A stretch of 7,862 nucleotides of DNA. It comes from Brachybacterium sp. Its GTDB lineage: Bacteria > Actinomycetota > Actinomycetes > Actinomycetales > Dermabacteraceae. The stretch spans positions 1 through 7,862 of the forward strand of contig DAHVRS010000144.1 of assembly GCA_027322375.1 (NCBI GenBank), written 5' to 3'. Within the stretch, counting starts at the first letter, position 1. Each line of letters starts with the position of its first letter. Both the position numbers and the translations under genes were made by a program. The notes beneath the pieces are model-generated. The model made no database searches. It had not been told where the DNA came from and saw only the letters and a list, made by a program, of their open reading frames with translations. Of this stretch, positions 1 through 6,375 are shown piece by piece.

Positions 1-243
1 GACCCAGCCCCCGTCGAGGTTCGAGATGAGGAAGCTGAGCTCGTCGGGCGGGGTGGCCGCGCCGTCCTCGGCGCGCGCGGCGCCGAGGGTGCAGGCGGTC
101 AGCGGCAGCACGGCCAGTCCCAGCGCGCCCGCGCCGAGACCGGCGAGGACCCGGCGCCGGCTCGGGCCGACGGGCGCCGACGGGCGCTGAGTGGACGGGG
201 TGGGCGCCGACGAGCCCTGCGCCGACGACGCAGCGCGGCTCAT
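1..243 (-). CDS. Exported lipoprotein, probable ABC-transporter solute-binding protein (N-terminus only, runs off left edge)
   Basis: Eighty-one codons are visible and the frame is still open at base 1. The start is ATG at 243-241, preceded by a textbook GGAGG seven bases upstream, and it overlaps the aminotransferase stop as ATGA, so translation is coupled. The protein begins with a Ser/Pro/Ala-rich stretch, then a twin-arginine-like SRRRVLAGL (about residues 28-36), a hydrophobic Gly/Ala/Leu segment, and a lipobox LTAC with the lipidated Cys near residue 52. This indicates export, possibly by Tat, followed by lipid anchoring outside the membrane. The mature part starts with an acidic linker, then a beta-strand-like LSFLISNLDGGWV. 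That layout is typical of substrate-binding lipoproteins of ABC importers, but too little of the mature domain is present to name the family or ligand. It could be another kind of lipoprotein. Its position last behind two metabolic enzymes suggests it binds their substrate, which is inference. Confidence 0.7.
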   Translation of the reverse strand, partial: MSRAASSAQGSSAPTPSTQRPSAPVGPSRRRVLAGLGAGALGLAVLPLTACTLGAARAEDGAATPPDELSFLISNLDGGWV

Positions 244-1502
244 CGGCGGGCCTCCGGGGCGGTGAGCGCGGCGAGCAGGCGGGTGGCGCCCTCGCGCAGG
301 CCGTCCTCGCCGAGGTGGCTGATGCCCAGGCGCAGCCGGCCGCGGTCGTCCTCGGAGTCGTTCAGGAAGAAGAACCGTCCCAGCACCGCGTCGGTGCCGA
401 ACCGCTCGCGGGCCAGGCGCTGCGCGGCGGCGAGGTCGATGCCCGGATCGTTCACCTGCACCCAGCGGAAGATCCCGCCGTCCGTGTGCTCGAGGGTCAC
501 CCCGCCGGGCAGACCCTCCTCGAGCAGGCGCGCGAGCAGGTCTCCGCGGCGGGCGTAGGCGGCGCTCGCCCGGGACGCGATCCCGTCGAGCCCGCCGTCG
601 AGCGGGGCATGGTCGCCGGCGCCGACGACCCGCGCGACGATCTCCTGGACGAGCACGGAGGAGTGCTGGTCCTGGTTCGCGCGCAGGCGGGTCACAGGGC
701 CGACGAGCCACTGCGGCAGCACTAGGTAGCCCAGCCGCAGGCCGGGGCCGAGGATCTTCGAGAAGGTCCGCACGCGGACCACGAGCTCGGACTCCACCGG
801 GTAGTCCTCGGGGACGTCCACGCCCGGGGCGGCGAGGCCCGCATAGGCGTTGTCGGAGATCAGCACGAATCCGTACCGCTCGGCGAGCTCGACGAGGCGG
901 GCGCGCTGCACGGCAGGGGTGACGAGCCCGGTGGGGTTGTGGAAGTCCGGGACGGTGTAGGCGAGGGTGGGACGCTCGCCGGCCTCGAGGCGCGCCTCGA
1001 GGGAATCGAGGTCCAGGCCCGCTGCGGAGACGGGCAGGGGGAGAACGTGGACGTCGTGGTGCTGGAGGTCGCGGAAGATCAGCGGATAGGTCGGGTCCTC
1101 GACCACGATCCGGTCCCCGGAATCCAGCAGCGCATCGAACAGCAGCGAGAGGCCGTGGAAGGCGCCGTTGGTGACGAGCACACGGGACGCGTCCACGCCC
1201 TCGCGCTCCGCGATCCAGCTGCGCAGCGGGTCGATCCCGGTAGGGACGCTGTACTGCAGGGCGCCGACGAGCGCGGCCGGATCCGCGGTGAGCTCCGCGG
1301 CGGCTTCGTGCAGCGCCGCGAGCGGGAGAGCGTCGGCGCTCGGGGCCCCGCCGAGCAGCGGGACCGCACCGGGCAGGGGGCGGGCGGCGCTCTTGCCGAA
1401 ACCGCGGGCGAGGTCCTCCCGCGCGCCGAGCGCGGAGAGCAGAGTGGTGGGGTTGTCCGCAGCGGTGGGGCGGGCGGGGGCGAGGGTGCGGCTGCTCATC
1501 AC
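240..1502 (-). CDS. PLP-dependent class I/II aminotransferase
   Basis: A cytoplasmic fold-type I aminotransferase of about 420 residues, a normal length for the family. Visible landmarks: YSVPTGIDPLR (84-94), resembling the substrate-pocket region of the AAT-I / 2-aminoadipate transaminase group; NPTG at 189-192; D217 and Y220 in SDNAY, which contact the PLP ring; SK at 248-249, with K249 the Schiff-base lysine; R256 in the phosphate-binding segment; and R391 in RLGIS, matching the arginine that holds the substrate carboxylate. All key catalytic residues are intact. There is no N-terminal wHTH, so it is not a MocR regulator. Two adjacent starts exist: GTG at 1502-1500 and ATG at 1499-1497. 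GGAAGG lies four bases from the GTG but seven from the ATG, so the ATG is slightly preferred. Either start overlaps the upstream oxidase stop. The amino-acid substrate cannot be read from sequence. Pairing with a 2-hydroxyacid oxidase suggests it handles the 2-oxoacid made by that enzyme (inference). Confidence 0.9.
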   Translation of the reverse strand: MMSSRTLAPARPTAADNPTTLLSALGAREDLARGFGKSAARPLPGAVPLLGGAPSADALPLAALHEAAAELTADPAALVGALQYSVPTGIDPLRSWIAEREGVDASRVLVTNGAFHGLSLLFDALLDSGDRIVVEDPTYPLIFRDLQHHDVHVLPLPVSAAGLDLDSLEARLEAGERPTLAYTVPDFHNPTGLVTPAVQRARLVELAERYGFVLISDNAYAGLAAPGVDVPEDYPVESELVVRVRTFSKILGPGLRLGYLVLPQWLVGPVTRLRANQDQHSSVLVQEIVARVVGAGDHAPLDGGLDGIASRASAAYARRGDLLARLLEEGLPGGVTLEHTDGGIFRWVQVNDPGIDLAAAQRLARERFGTDAVLGRFFFLNDSEDDRGRLRLGISHLGEDGLREGATRLLAALTAPEARR

Positions 1503-2899
1503 AGGGCCTTCCCGGGGTTGAGGAGATGGAGGGGATCGAAGGCGGTCTTCAGGCGGCGCTGGAGGGCGCGAGAGGCGGGGGAGAGCTCGAGGTCCAGCCA
1601 GCGCTGCTTCGCGGTGCCGATGCCGTGCTCGCCGCTGATGGTGCCGCCCAGCTCGACCGCGGCACGGACCAGCTCGTCGGCCGCAGCGAGCAGCGGGGCA
1701 GGCAGCTCACCGGCTGCGTCGTCCTCGCCGAAGGGGACGGAGAGGGCGGGGTGGAGGTTCCCGTCCCCGGCGTGGGCGATCGCGGAGGTGGTCACGCCGT
1801 AGCGCTCGCCGATCTCGGTCAGGGCCGCGAAGATCGCGCCGAGCTGGGACTTCGGCACGGCGATGTCCTCGCCGAGGCGGTGCCCGTCGGCGCCGGTGCC
1901 GCGGCCGGAGCGGCGCAGCTCCCACAGGTGCTCGGCCTCGTCCTCGTCCTCGATGAGGCGCACCGCGGCGCCGGCCGGTTCGAGCGCGGCGAGGAGGTCC
2001 GCGGTCTGCTCGTCCAGGCCGTAGCCGTCGAGCTCGAGGAGCAGGATCGTGGAGTCCCTTTCGGCGAGCGAGGAGCCGGAGTGCGCGTCGATGTCGGCGA
2101 GGGTGGTGCCATCGAGCAGCTCGGTCGCGGCGGGACGCACCGGGCTGCGGGAGATCGCGTTCACCCCCTCGGCCGCGGCGGCGGTGCTCGCGAAGCGGGC
2201 GAGCAGGGTGCGGCGCGTGACGGGCAGGGGACGGATCCGCACGGTCGCGGCGGTGATCACGGCGAGAGTGCCCTCGGAGCCGATGAGCAGCTGGGTGAGG
2301 TCCAGCCCGGTGACGCCCTTGATGGAGCGGTGGCCGGTGCGCAGCAGGGTGCCGTCGGCGAGGACCGCCTCGAGGCCCAGCACGGACTCGCGGGTCACCC
2401 CGTACTTCGCGCAGTGCAGTCCGCCTGCGTTGGTCGCGACGTTCCCACCGATCGTGGACAGGCGCACGCTCGCGGGGTCCGGGGCGTAGAAGGCGCCGTG
2501 CGGGGCGAGCGCGGCGGAGAGGTCCGCGGTGATCACGCCCGCCTCGACGACGGCGACCTCGTCGAGCAGGTCGATCTCACGGATCCGGGTGAGGCGCTCG
2601 AGGCTCAGCACGATCGCTCCCTCGGTGGGGGCGGCGCCGCCGGAGAGGCCCGAGCCCGCGCCGCGCGGCACCACGGGGGTGCGCGTGTCGTGGGCGAGGC
2701 GCAGCACGGCCTGGACTCCGGCGGTGTCGCGGGGGAGGGCGAGGACGAAGTCGGTGCCCTCCGGGGCGCGGACGACCCAGTCCCCGGCGTACTGCCGGGC
2801 CGGGGCCTCGGACACGGCATCCTCACCGATCTCCTCGCGCAGGCGCGCGGCGAGATCGGTGAGGGAGAGGACGGGGTGGGGCGGGGCGGTCGTGCTCAC
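1499..2899 (-). CDS. FAD-linked oxidase, GlcD / D-lactate (D-2-hydroxyacid) dehydrogenase type
   Basis: A 466-residue flavoprotein of the VAO/PCMH superfamily with both expected domains. The N-terminal FAD-binding domain shows PRGAGSGLSGG (78-88), GGNVATNAGG (151-160) and GSEGTL (208-212). The C-terminal FAD-oxidase domain shows HAGDGNLHP (376-384), GEHGIGTAKQRW (423-434) and the usual end NPGKAL. By analogy with D-2-hydroxyglutarate and D-lactate dehydrogenases, H376, H383 and E424 would hold a divalent metal and H425 would act as catalytic base. The family oxidises D-2-hydroxyacids to 2-oxoacids and passes electrons to quinone, cytochrome or an ETF. No Fe-S domain is fused, so this is not the GlcD-GlcF fusion type, and no glcE/glcF gene is adjacent. 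The start is GTG with GGAG seven bases upstream. It is the first gene of the three-gene operon, and its stop overlaps the aminotransferase start. Glycolate, D-lactate and D-2-hydroxyglutarate are all possible substrates. Confidence 0.9.
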   Translation of the reverse strand: MSTTAPPHPVLSLTDLAARLREEIGEDAVSEAPARQYAGDWVVRAPEGTDFVLALPRDTAGVQAVLRLAHDTRTPVVPRGAGSGLSGGAAPTEGAIVLSLERLTRIREIDLLDEVAVVEAGVITADLSAALAPHGAFYAPDPASVRLSTIGGNVATNAGGLHCAKYGVTRESVLGLEAVLADGTLLRTGHRSIKGVTGLDLTQLLIGSEGTLAVITAATVRIRPLPVTRRTLLARFASTAAAAEGVNAISRSPVRPAATELLDGTTLADIDAHSGSSLAERDSTILLLELDGYGLDEQTADLLAALEPAGAAVRLIEDEDEAEHLWELRRSGRGTGADGHRLGEDIAVPKSQLGAIFAALTEIGERYGVTTSAIAHAGDGNLHPALSVPFGEDDAAGELPAPLLAAADELVRAAVELGGTISGEHGIGTAKQRWLDLELSPASRALQRRLKTAFDPLHLLNPGKAL

Positions 2900-2940
2900 A
2901 GCGGGACTCCAGGTGGCGAGGGGATGTGGTCAGCGTGCGA

Positions 2941-2990
2941 CATCCATGACCATAAGCACAAGTAGTGACCGCAATAAGTCTTAATGTGGA
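2941..2990 (-). promoter_or_regulatory. AT-rich probable promoter/operator region of the oxidase operon
   Basis: This 50-bp stretch is much more AT-rich than anything around it and lies 40-90 bp upstream of the oxidase GTG, where a promoter is expected. On the minus strand TATGGT (2954-2949) could be a -10, but no convincing -35 sits 16-18 bp before it. It also holds an odd palindrome TAAG-T-CTTA (2975-2983) and two related direct elements, TGACCATAAG (2947-2956) and TGACC-GCA-ATAAG (2966-2978), about two helical turns apart. These could bind a regulator. The assignment rests on position and composition only. Confidence 0.4.
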
Positions 2991-3031
2991 CGGCATGATC
3001 CCTGCCACTTTGAGCAGGGCCAGGCACGAGA

Positions 3032-3062
3032 ACGCCCCGCCGAGCAGTGCTCGACGGGGCGT
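3032..3062 (-). terminator. Hairpin terminator of the ArsR-CDF operon
   Basis: A nearly perfect stem lies 20 bp past the CDF stop codon. ACGCCCCG (3032-3039) pairs with CGGGGCGT (3055-3062), then after one C/A mismatch CGAGCA (3041-3046) pairs with TGCTCG (3048-3053) around a single G (physically a slightly larger loop). It is very GC-rich. On the minus strand it is followed by only a weak T-containing tail (TTCTCGT), which is usual in actinomycete terminators. A second small hairpin (CCCTGC 3000-3005 / GCAGGG 3014-3019, loop of 8) lies just beyond and may act as a backup. Confidence 0.75.
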
Positions 3063-3081
3063 CCGGGAAGGCGGCGGGGCG

Positions 3082-4080
3082 TCAGTCCGTGCTGTCCGCG
3101 GGGGAATCCGGCGGACGCAGCGCCGTCTCGTCCTCGCCGTGGATCGGCACATGCGCCTCGGGGATGTCCTCGTAGCTCGCCGGATCCGAGATCGGCTCGA
3201 GATGGGTCAGCACACGCAGGGCCGGCAGTGCGTCCATGAGCTCGTGCTCAAGCCCCTCGATGTAGTCGTGGCCGCGCTTGACCGTCCAGTCGTCCGGCAC
3301 CAGCACGTGCACGTTCATGTGCTTCTCCTGCCCGGCCTCACGAGTCTGCAGGCCATGGAAGGTGACGGTCTCGTCCGTGCGGCGGCGCAGGATCTCGGTG
3401 ATGATCTCGTGCTCCTCATCCGGCAGCGCCTTGTCCAGCAGGCCCGAGACGGACTCCGTGAGCAGACCGATGCCGGTGATGATGATGTTCACGCCCACGG
3501 CGAAGGCGACGATCGGATCCAGCCGGTCCCAGCCGGTGAGCACCACGAGGCCCACACCCACGAGCACGCCCGCGCTCGTGACCACATCGGTCATGAGGTG
3601 ACGGCCGTCCGCGCGCAGCGTGATCGAGTTGTGCTCCCTGCCGGCGCGCAGCAGCACGAGGGCGACCCCGCCGTTGAGCAGCGAGGCGAAGACGCTGATC
3701 GCGAGACCCCAGCCCGCGTTCTCGATCGGCCGCGGGTTCAGGAAGCGCTCCACGGAGGTCACGAGGATGACGGCCGCGGCGACGAAGATCATCGCGCCCT
3801 CGACCGCGGCGGAGAAGTACTCCGCCTTCGCGCGCCCGTAGAGGAAGCGCTCGGTCGCGGGGCGGATCGCGACCCGCAGTGCGATGAGCGCGACCACCGC
3901 GGCGACGAGGTTCACCACTGACTCGGCGGCATCGGACAGGAGGCCCACGGAGCCGGTCATCACCCAGGCGCCGGTCTTCAGGGAGATCGTGAGGATCGCC
4001 GCGGCGATCGAGAGCCAGGCGAAGCGGGTGAGGTCCACCTTCTCGTGGACGGGGCGGATGGAGGGTTCTGCGGTGCTCAC
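3082..4080 (-). CDS. Cation diffusion facilitator (CDF) family metal exporter
   Basis: A 332-residue inner-membrane metal/proton antiporter with six predicted helices (roughly 19-42, 44-70, 91-112, 122-145, 159-182, 188-212) followed by the CDF cytoplasmic domain (about 220-300). The fifth helix carries the canonical HxxxD as HLMTD (H161, D165). The partner pair in helix 2, normally HxxxD or DxxxD, reads ESVVN here (E53, N57), with the usual preceding Asp kept as D50. The cytoplasmic domain has H242, H254, H258, H271 and H293 as possible metal ligands, and a roughly 30-residue acidic, Pro-rich extension follows it. There is no His-rich cytoplasmic loop between helices 4 and 5. The start is GTG with AAGGA six bases upstream, and it overlaps the regulator stop as GTGA, so the two are translated together. 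The family exports Zn, Co, Cd, Ni, Mn or Fe(II); the changed helix-2 residues make the metal hard to predict. Induction by the metal through the neighbouring repressor is likely. Confidence 0.92.
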   Translation of the reverse strand: MSTAEPSIRPVHEKVDLTRFAWLSIAAAILTISLKTGAWVMTGSVGLLSDAAESVVNLVAAVVALIALRVAIRPATERFLYGRAKAEYFSAAVEGAMIFVAAAVILVTSVERFLNPRPIENAGWGLAISVFASLLNGGVALVLLRAGREHNSITLRADGRHLMTDVVTSAGVLVGVGLVVLTGWDRLDPIVAFAVGVNIIITGIGLLTESVSGLLDKALPDEEHEIITEILRRRTDETVTFHGLQTREAGQEKHMNVHVLVPDDWTVKRGHDYIEGLEHELMDALPALRVLTHLEPISDPASYEDIPEAHVPIHGEDETALRPPDSPADSTD

Positions 4081-4457
4081 GAGAGGTCCTTGCGGGGCGG
4101 ATCGGGAGCGAGGGAGCCGTCGGGCGCGATGTGGGCGAAGATCTGCTCGACCAGCTCGACCACGTGCGGGTCATCCACCGTGTAGTAGGAGTGGCGGCCC
4201 TCGCGGGTCGCGGAGACGATGCCGGTCAGGCGCAGCTTGCGCAGGTGCTGGCTCGTGGTGGGCAGGCTCAGGCCCACCCGGTGAGCGAGCTCGCCCACGT
4301 CGTATCGGCCCGTGCTCATCAGTTGCACGAGGTGCAGGCGTGCGGGGCTGGCGAGCATCGAGAAGGTGTCCGCCGCGGCGGCGAGCTGCGGCTCGGTGGG
4401 GAAGGTGTCCGGCGGGGGAGTCCCGGGCGGGGGAGAGTCCTCGGGCGTGATCGGCAT
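4077..4457 (-). CDS. ArsR/SmtB-family metal-sensing transcriptional repressor
   Basis: A 126-residue winged-helix repressor, first gene of a two-gene operon with the CDF exporter. A Pro-rich, low-complexity N-terminus (1-22) precedes the core: LASPARLHLVQLM (35-47), HTH with DVGELAHRVGLSLPTTSQHL (53-72), and wing REGRHSYYTV (85-94). No cysteine occurs anywhere, which excludes the classic alpha3/alpha3N thiol sites of As and Cd sensors. The C-terminal helix reads D96-P-H98 then H109, with D-x-H and H+11 spacing as in the alpha5 Zn/Co/Ni site of CzrA, SmtB and NmtR. The fourth ligand (His or Glu at +14) is replaced by P112, next to D113. The start is ATG. An in-frame stop lies upstream, and a GGAG only two bases away is too close to work, so a leaderless message is plausible. 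Its probable role is to repress this operon until the exported metal is in excess. Confidence 0.92.
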   Translation of the reverse strand: MPITPEDSPPPGTPPPDTFPTEPQLAAAADTFSMLASPARLHLVQLMSTGRYDVGELAHRVGLSLPTTSQHLRKLRLTGIVSATREGRHSYYTVDDPHVVELVEQIFAHIAPDGSLAPDPPRKDLS

Positions 4458-4463
4458 GGCTCC

Positions 4464-4493
4464 ATCGTTCCCAACGCTTCGTCATTCGCGCAA
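4464..4493 (-). promoter_or_regulatory. Putative promoter of the ArsR-CDF operon (leaderless)
   Basis: On the minus strand TTGCGC (4493-4488) matches a -35 at four of six positions, and AACGAT (4469-4464) is a weak -10 after an 18-bp spacer. The -10 ends six bases before the ATG, so transcription would begin at or very near the start codon. The -35 and part of the spacer lie inside the palindrome at 4474-4505, so a bound repressor would block RNA polymerase. The promoter call is inference from weak boxes plus position. Confidence 0.4.
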
Positions 4494-4505
4494 GTGACGA
4501 AGTGT
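4474..4505. promoter_or_regulatory. Palindromic operator candidate for the ArsR repressor
   Basis: A 32-bp imperfect palindrome centred between 4489 and 4490, with 13 of 16 positions paired. The core is CTTCGTCA (4477-4484) mirrored exactly by TGACGAAG (4495-4502) across 10 bp, and symmetry extends outward with one mismatch. It lies 17-48 bp upstream of the repressor ATG, as expected for autoregulation by a dimeric ArsR protein. Size and two-arm layout match known ArsR/SmtB operators. Confidence 0.7.
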
Positions 4506-4539
4506 GGGATGTGGTGCGGCCGACGGGTTGGCGCGGACG

Positions 4540-4601
4540 ACGACGGAGCCCGCCGGTCCCGGGATCCTCACGGATCCAATGGGGCCGACAGGCTCCGTCG
4601 T
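4540..4601 (-). terminator. Large hairpin terminator downstream of the helicase
   Basis: It begins 21 bp past the helicase stop. The outer stem is 11 perfect pairs, ACGACGGAGCC (4540-4550) with GGCTCCGTCGT (4591-4601). Inside, GGTCCC (4555-4560) can pair with GGGGCC (4581-4586) using one G-U pair, and the tip is GGATCC-TCAC-GGATCC (4562-4577). No T-run follows on the minus strand. It separates the helicase from the ArsR promoter. It may act as a terminator, a 3'-end stabiliser, or both. Confidence 0.7.
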
Positions 4602-4621
4602 GTGCTGCGGGGGTGCGGGGC

Positions 4622-6184
4622 TCAGCGCCGCCCGGAGGAGAAGGCGGCGAGGCCGCCGCCCGAGCTCGCGCCGTCCGAGGAGGTCGAGTAGCGGGTGGGG
4701 GCGCTGTCGCGGCGCCCGCCCTGGCCGCCGCGACGGCCGGAGCGGGGGCCCTCCCCCTGGCCGCGTCGGCCGCCGGAGCCACCCTGGCCGCCACGGCCCT
4801 GGCTCTCACGACGCTCGCCGTCGCCCTGGCCGCCACGGCCATGACCGCCCTGACCGCCTTGGCCGCCTTGGCCGCGACCGCGACCACCCTGGCCACCGCG
4901 ACCGCGACCACCCTGGCCACCGCGGCCACGGCCGCCCTGACCGCCGCCGCGACGTTCGCCCGCCATGCGCCGCTCATCCAGCGGCTCCTCCGGCTGGCGC
5001 GGCTCATGGGTCTCGACCCGCTCGCCGGGAGCGAGATCGGAGAGCACCGGGCTGGTGGAGACCACGCGCTGGTGGTAGGTGGGGGTGATGCCGGCCTTGC
5101 GCATCAGGTCGCTCACGTCGCGCTTCTGATCTGGGGTCTGGACCGTGATCACGGTGCCGGACTCGCCGGCGCGCGCGGTACGGCCCGAGCGGTGCAGGTA
5201 CGCCTTGTGCTCGACGGGCGGATCAGCGTGGACCACGAGCGCGACCTCGTCCACGTGGATGCCGCGTGCGGCGATGTCGGTGCACACCATCGTGGTCGCG
5301 GTGCCGGAGCCGAAGGCCTCGAGGTTCCGGGTGCGGGCGTTCTGGGAGAGGTTGCCGTGCAGGTCCACCGCGTCCACGCCGCGCGCGGAGAGCTTGCGGG
5401 CGAGGTTCTTCGCGCCGTACTTGGTGCGGGTGAACATGATCGTGCGGCCCGGCGCGGCGGCGAGGTCGCGCAGCACGTCGAAGCGCGCCTCCTTGTCGAC
5501 CTCGAGCACGTGGTGCTCCATGGTGCCCACGGGGCTCGTGGCCGGATCGGCGGAGTGCGTGACCGGCTGGTGCAGGAACTCCTTGACCAGCTTGTTCACG
5601 CCCGAGTCGAGGGTCGCGGAGAACAGCATGCGCTGGCCCTCGCGCGGGGTCGCGGCGAGGATGCGGCGCACCATCGGCAGGAAGCCCATGTCGGCCATGT
5701 GATCGGCCTCGTCGATCACGGTGATCTCCACCCCGCCGAGGTCCGCGTGGCCCTGGCCCATGAGGTCCAGGAGACGGCCCGGGCAGGCGATGAGCACGTC
5801 GATGCCGCCCGCGAGGGCGTTCACCTGCGGGTTCTGGCCCACGCCGCCGAACACGACCGCGCTGCGCAGCCCGACCGCCTTCTCCAGCGGCTTCAGCGAG
5901 TCGGCGATCTGCGAGGCGAGCTCGCGGGTCGGGGCGAGGACGAGCGAGCGCGGGCGTCGGCTCACGCGGCGCTTCGGGGTCTCCAGCAGGCGCGCGACCA
6001 GCGGGAGCAGGAAGGCGTAGGTCTTGCCGGAGCCGGTGCGGCCACGGCCCAGCACGTCACGGCCGGAGAGCGAGTCCACCAGGGTCGCGGACTGGATGGG
6101 TGTGGGGCTGGTGATGCCCAGCGGGGCGAGAGCGCCGACCAGGGGCGCGGGCACGCCGAGGCGAGCGAAATCAGGGGAGGTCAC
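4622..6184 (-). CDS. DEAD-box ATP-dependent RNA helicase with Gly/Arg/Gln-rich C-terminal tail
   Basis: A 520-residue RhlE/DeaD-like RNA helicase with every core motif: Q-motif ending at Q31, Walker A GSGKT (51-55), PTREL (85-89), GG (113-114), CPGR (134-137, usually TPGR), DEAD (158-161), SAT (189-191), IMFTRT (249-254), TDIAARGIHV (302-311) and HRSGRTARAG (331-340). In motif V the usual RGID reads RGIH, which I believe is common in actinobacterial relatives. The core ends near residue 375. The tail from about 410 is rich in Gly, Arg and Gln, including three GGQGGRGR units (414-437), then an RRG/GQGG stretch and a Ser/Gly end. Such tails bind RNA non-specifically and can favour condensates. 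Expected roles are ribosome assembly, mRNA turnover and cold growth. The start is GTG with only a weak ribosome-binding site; an in-frame TAA nine codons earlier rules out an upstream start, and the Q-motif rules out a later one. It appears to be transcribed alone. Confidence 0.95.
   Translation of the reverse strand: MTSPDFARLGVPAPLVGALAPLGITSPTPIQSATLVDSLSGRDVLGRGRTGSGKTYAFLLPLVARLLETPKRRVSRRPRSLVLAPTRELASQIADSLKPLEKAVGLRSAVVFGGVGQNPQVNALAGGIDVLIACPGRLLDLMGQGHADLGGVEITVIDEADHMADMGFLPMVRRILAATPREGQRMLFSATLDSGVNKLVKEFLHQPVTHSADPATSPVGTMEHHVLEVDKEARFDVLRDLAAAPGRTIMFTRTKYGAKNLARKLSARGVDAVDLHGNLSQNARTRNLEAFGSGTATTMVCTDIAARGIHVDEVALVVHADPPVEHKAYLHRSGRTARAGESGTVITVQTPDQKRDVSDLMRKAGITPTYHQRVVSTSPVLSDLAPGERVETHEPRQPEEPLDERRMAGERRGGGQGGRGRGGQGGRGRGGQGGRGRGQGGQGGQGGHGRGGQGDGERRESQGRGGQGGSGGRRGQGEGPRSGRRGGQGGRRDSAPTRYSTSSDGASSGGGLAAFSSGRR
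4873..4944. repeat. 24-bp tandem repeat within the helicase tail
   Basis: Two perfect 24-bp copies (4873-4896 and 4897-4920) are followed by a degenerate third (4921-4944). On the coding strand each encodes GGQGGRGR, and all three copies keep this peptide (helicase residues 414-437). DNA identity between adjacent copies suggests recent slippage or unequal exchange, so repeat number may vary between strains. Confidence 0.85.
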
Positions 6185-6215
6185 GAACTGTGATCCGTTC
6201 TCTTACTGCTGCATC

Positions 6216-6305
6216 CCGCCCGGACCGGCAGGGGAATGCGCCGCGAGCGTGCGGTGCTCCCTTCGCCGGCGCTGTCTCCGAGGCGGGGCCGGCCGGTCCG
6301 GGCGG
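6216..6305. repeat. 14-bp perfect inverted repeat in the putative helicase leader
   Basis: CCGCCCGGACCGGC (6216-6229) is exactly complementary to GCCGGTCCGGGCGG (6292-6305), with 62 bp between. A third copy of the core, GGACCGG (6319-6325), could pair with the same CCGGTCC (6293-6299), so two mutually exclusive stems are possible in a transcript. The near arm lies 32 bp upstream of the helicase GTG. Confidence 0.6.
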
Positions 6306-6375
6306 CGCAGGGCCGGCGGGACCGGGGCCTGATGCCCGGGACCTGTGCCGCGGCAGGGGGACGGCACGTCGTCCC

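Noticed and set aside
240..1502. MocR/GntR-type regulator with aminotransferase fold
   Set aside because: No N-terminal winged-helix domain; the frame starts directly with the aminotransferase arm.
939..1802. A 287-codon plus-strand frame across the aminotransferase/oxidase junction
   Set aside because: Antisense to two intact enzymes, with biased composition and no domain.
1526..2965. A 479-codon plus-strand open frame opposite the FAD-linked oxidase
   Set aside because: Low-complexity Gly/Ala/Arg/Glu/Val composition typical of antisense frames in GC-rich DNA; the opposite strand encodes an intact, motif-complete enzyme.
3000..3019. Small hairpin CCCTGC / GCAGGG taken as an operator
   Set aside because: Only six pairs, next to a much stronger terminator; more likely part of the termination region or chance in GC-rich DNA.
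4502..6193. A 563-codon plus-strand open frame opposite the helicase
   Set aside because: Its length follows from codon bias and the repeat-rich helicase tail on the other strand; it has no recognisable domain, and its start overlaps the ArsR operator region.
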